Assembly: GCA_001692895.1 (NCBI GenBank)
Contig: KV748184.1
Coordinates: forward strand, 62,001-126,000
Direction: 5' to 3'
From: Cenococcum geophilum 1.58
Lineage: Eukaryota; Ascomycota; Dothideomycetes; Gloniales; Gloniaceae
DNA length: 64,000 bases
Below, one piece after another: positions 62,648 to 64,000 of this stretch (positions within the stretch are counted from its first letter, which is position 1; each line of letters begins with the position of its first letter). The translations under genes and the position numbers were made by a program. A model generated the notes under the pieces. That model saw nothing but the letters and a program-made list of their open reading frames with translations. It was not told where the DNA came from and did no database searches.

Positions 62648-62732
62648 CTAGAGCAACTCTAAAAAGAAGGCTAATCTATACTCCAAAGTTAAGTCTTCTA
62701 GACTACTCGTAACGTATACGCAATAGCAACTT

Positions 62733-62862
62733 TCTACTAAATTCTGCTATATTACCAAATTCTACCAAATTCTGCCATGTTACCGAATTCTGCTAAATTC
62801 TGCCATAATACCGAATTCTGCTAAATTCTGCCATGTTACCGAATTCTGCCAAATTCTGCCGA
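62733..62862. repeat. 28-bp minisatellite in the copia A copy
   Basis: ACCGAATTCTG recurs at 62782, 62810 and 62838 with a 28-bp period, flanked by more degraded units. Not seen in the first copia A copy at the equivalent place. Confidence 0.75.
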
Positions 62863-64000
62863 ACCTAACTTCATCCCCAGGATGGAAAATCGCTATTAGC
62901 TTACTTAGTACTAGCGCTAACACTAAACCAAAGTTGAATCCGTTCGCTTAACCTACCCTATAGCCCGTAATTTAACTTAATTTGTGTTAATAAGCTATAA
63001 TAGTGCCGTATAGGGCTTACCCTTTATTATAGCGTCCGCAGGGTTAGTATCTCTATTAATCCACTTAACTTTAGTAATCTGTCTTTGTTTATAAGCTTAG
63101 TAAAGGCATATTATATTAATTATTAAGCGTTTCTCTTACGTAGTTCCTAGTCGGATAAAACAGTTGTATAAAGACTTTAAATTAGTATAGAGAACGAGTG
63201 GTAAGTTAACCTATAAGACCTTATCTAGCGTAGATTTAATTATAGCACCTATATCAAAACCATGCGCCATGCCGTATAACTCTAAGGCTAATACACTTCT
63301 AGTAACTCTTTTGCACTTAATTAAGGACTAATAGACGATATTTGCCTTATTTAAGGCGTCTGCTAGTATAAGTATATAGCTAATTTGCGAAGATAAGTCC
63401 TTATTATTGGCGAAGGAAGCGTCTATAAATACTAGGAGTTATAAGGTATTAACGTCTAGCTTAATAAACTTTAGGCCTCTATTTACGTTCTTAATCTGCT
63501 AGCTTAATTGCTTATTAAAACTCTTTATATTATCTTTAACTAGGTTAATTACCTAGGTAGTAAAGGATAGGTTAAATAAGGCCTCTAGCTAATAAACTAA
63601 GGCGATATAGGCTCCTTTGGCGCGTTAAGCGATATACTAGTCCTTTAGCGTAAGTAGGCCACGCGTAACTCCTCTAGAGCTAGTGCTGTCTACTAGCGTA
63701 GTGTTAACTACACTAAGGTTCTTATACTGGCGCTTTTATGTTAGCGTAATACTCCTATTTTATATTAATTAAATAAGTCCTCCGTTAAACTTAATTGGTA
63801 TATTAGTAGTTAATTACTCTTGCTCCTTAGTTATAAATTTGGCCTTATATAGTTTGCTTTATTTAGCCTCTATAAAGGTATTATCTATAAGGAATAGTAT
63901 ATCGTTAGTCTATAGGCTGATAATTCTAAAAGGCTTATCGCTATAGAGCAAGTAAGGGTTGTACGTGGACTGGTCTATTCGCAGCTAATTAACGTAGTAT

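Larger units (their letters stand above)
62474..64000 (-). mobile_element. Second copia A copy, inverted, runs off the right edge
   Basis: The LTR at about 62474-62647 is the reverse complement of the 169-bp copia A LTR, followed by the element's 3' region, RNase H and end of reverse transcriptase. Across the RNase H site that holds the Ngaro-like element in the first copy (near 63155), this copy is continuous, so it represents the empty site. Confidence 0.85.

Overview
The window is a filamentous ascomycete (Pezizomycotina) chromosome segment. Three signs point there: genes with short GT-AG introns of 47-75 nt, a fungal non-reducing polyketide synthase (NR-PKS) cluster, and large AT-rich blocks of dead transposons. 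Those blocks show repeat-induced point mutation (RIP): CAA/CAG turned into TAA/TAG stops, Asp turned into Asn in reverse-transcriptase motifs, and transition-only differences between repeat copies. The genus cannot be fixed from sequence alone.

Layout. 1-3045: a head-to-head oxalate-catabolism pair, a PCS60/FAT2-type oxalyl-CoA synthetase (minus, runs off the left edge) and oxalyl-CoA decarboxylase (plus). 4164-19150: a polyketide cluster with an Ayg1-like alpha/beta hydrolase, a beta-lactamase-fold esterase broken by a 71-bp triplication, an FAD monooxygenase, an EthD/TpcK-type small protein and an intact 2131-residue SAT-KS-AT-PT-ACP-ACP-TE synthase. About 19.6-40.8 kb: a transposon island with a Tad-like LINE, a complete LTR/copia element with a 5-bp target-site duplication, a tyrosine-recombinase (Ngaro/DIRS-like) retroelement nested in that copia element, and a complete hAT transposon with an 8-bp target-site duplication. 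41933-44136: an intact nine-exon secreted laccase in normal-composition DNA. 45520-51322: a small secreted-protein gene split by a second copia element and cut short by a third. 51.3-64.0 kb: a second RIPed island with the third copia element (carrying a foldback MITE and a LINE fragment), a gypsy element, and an inverted second copy of the first copia family.

How the genes fit together. The PKS should make an aromatic heptaketide-type product. The Ayg1-like hydrolase (chain shortening), EthD protein (dehydration or decarboxylation), FAD monooxygenase (ring hydroxylation or quinone formation) and laccase (phenol coupling) form a plausible pigment pathway resembling conidial pigment clusters. 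Without the transposon island the laccase would lie only about 1.6 kb downstream of the PKS, so it is probably a cluster member separated by transposons.

CDS coordinates below give gene spans; exon boundaries were derived by hand from splice consensus and frame continuity and are given in the evidence.
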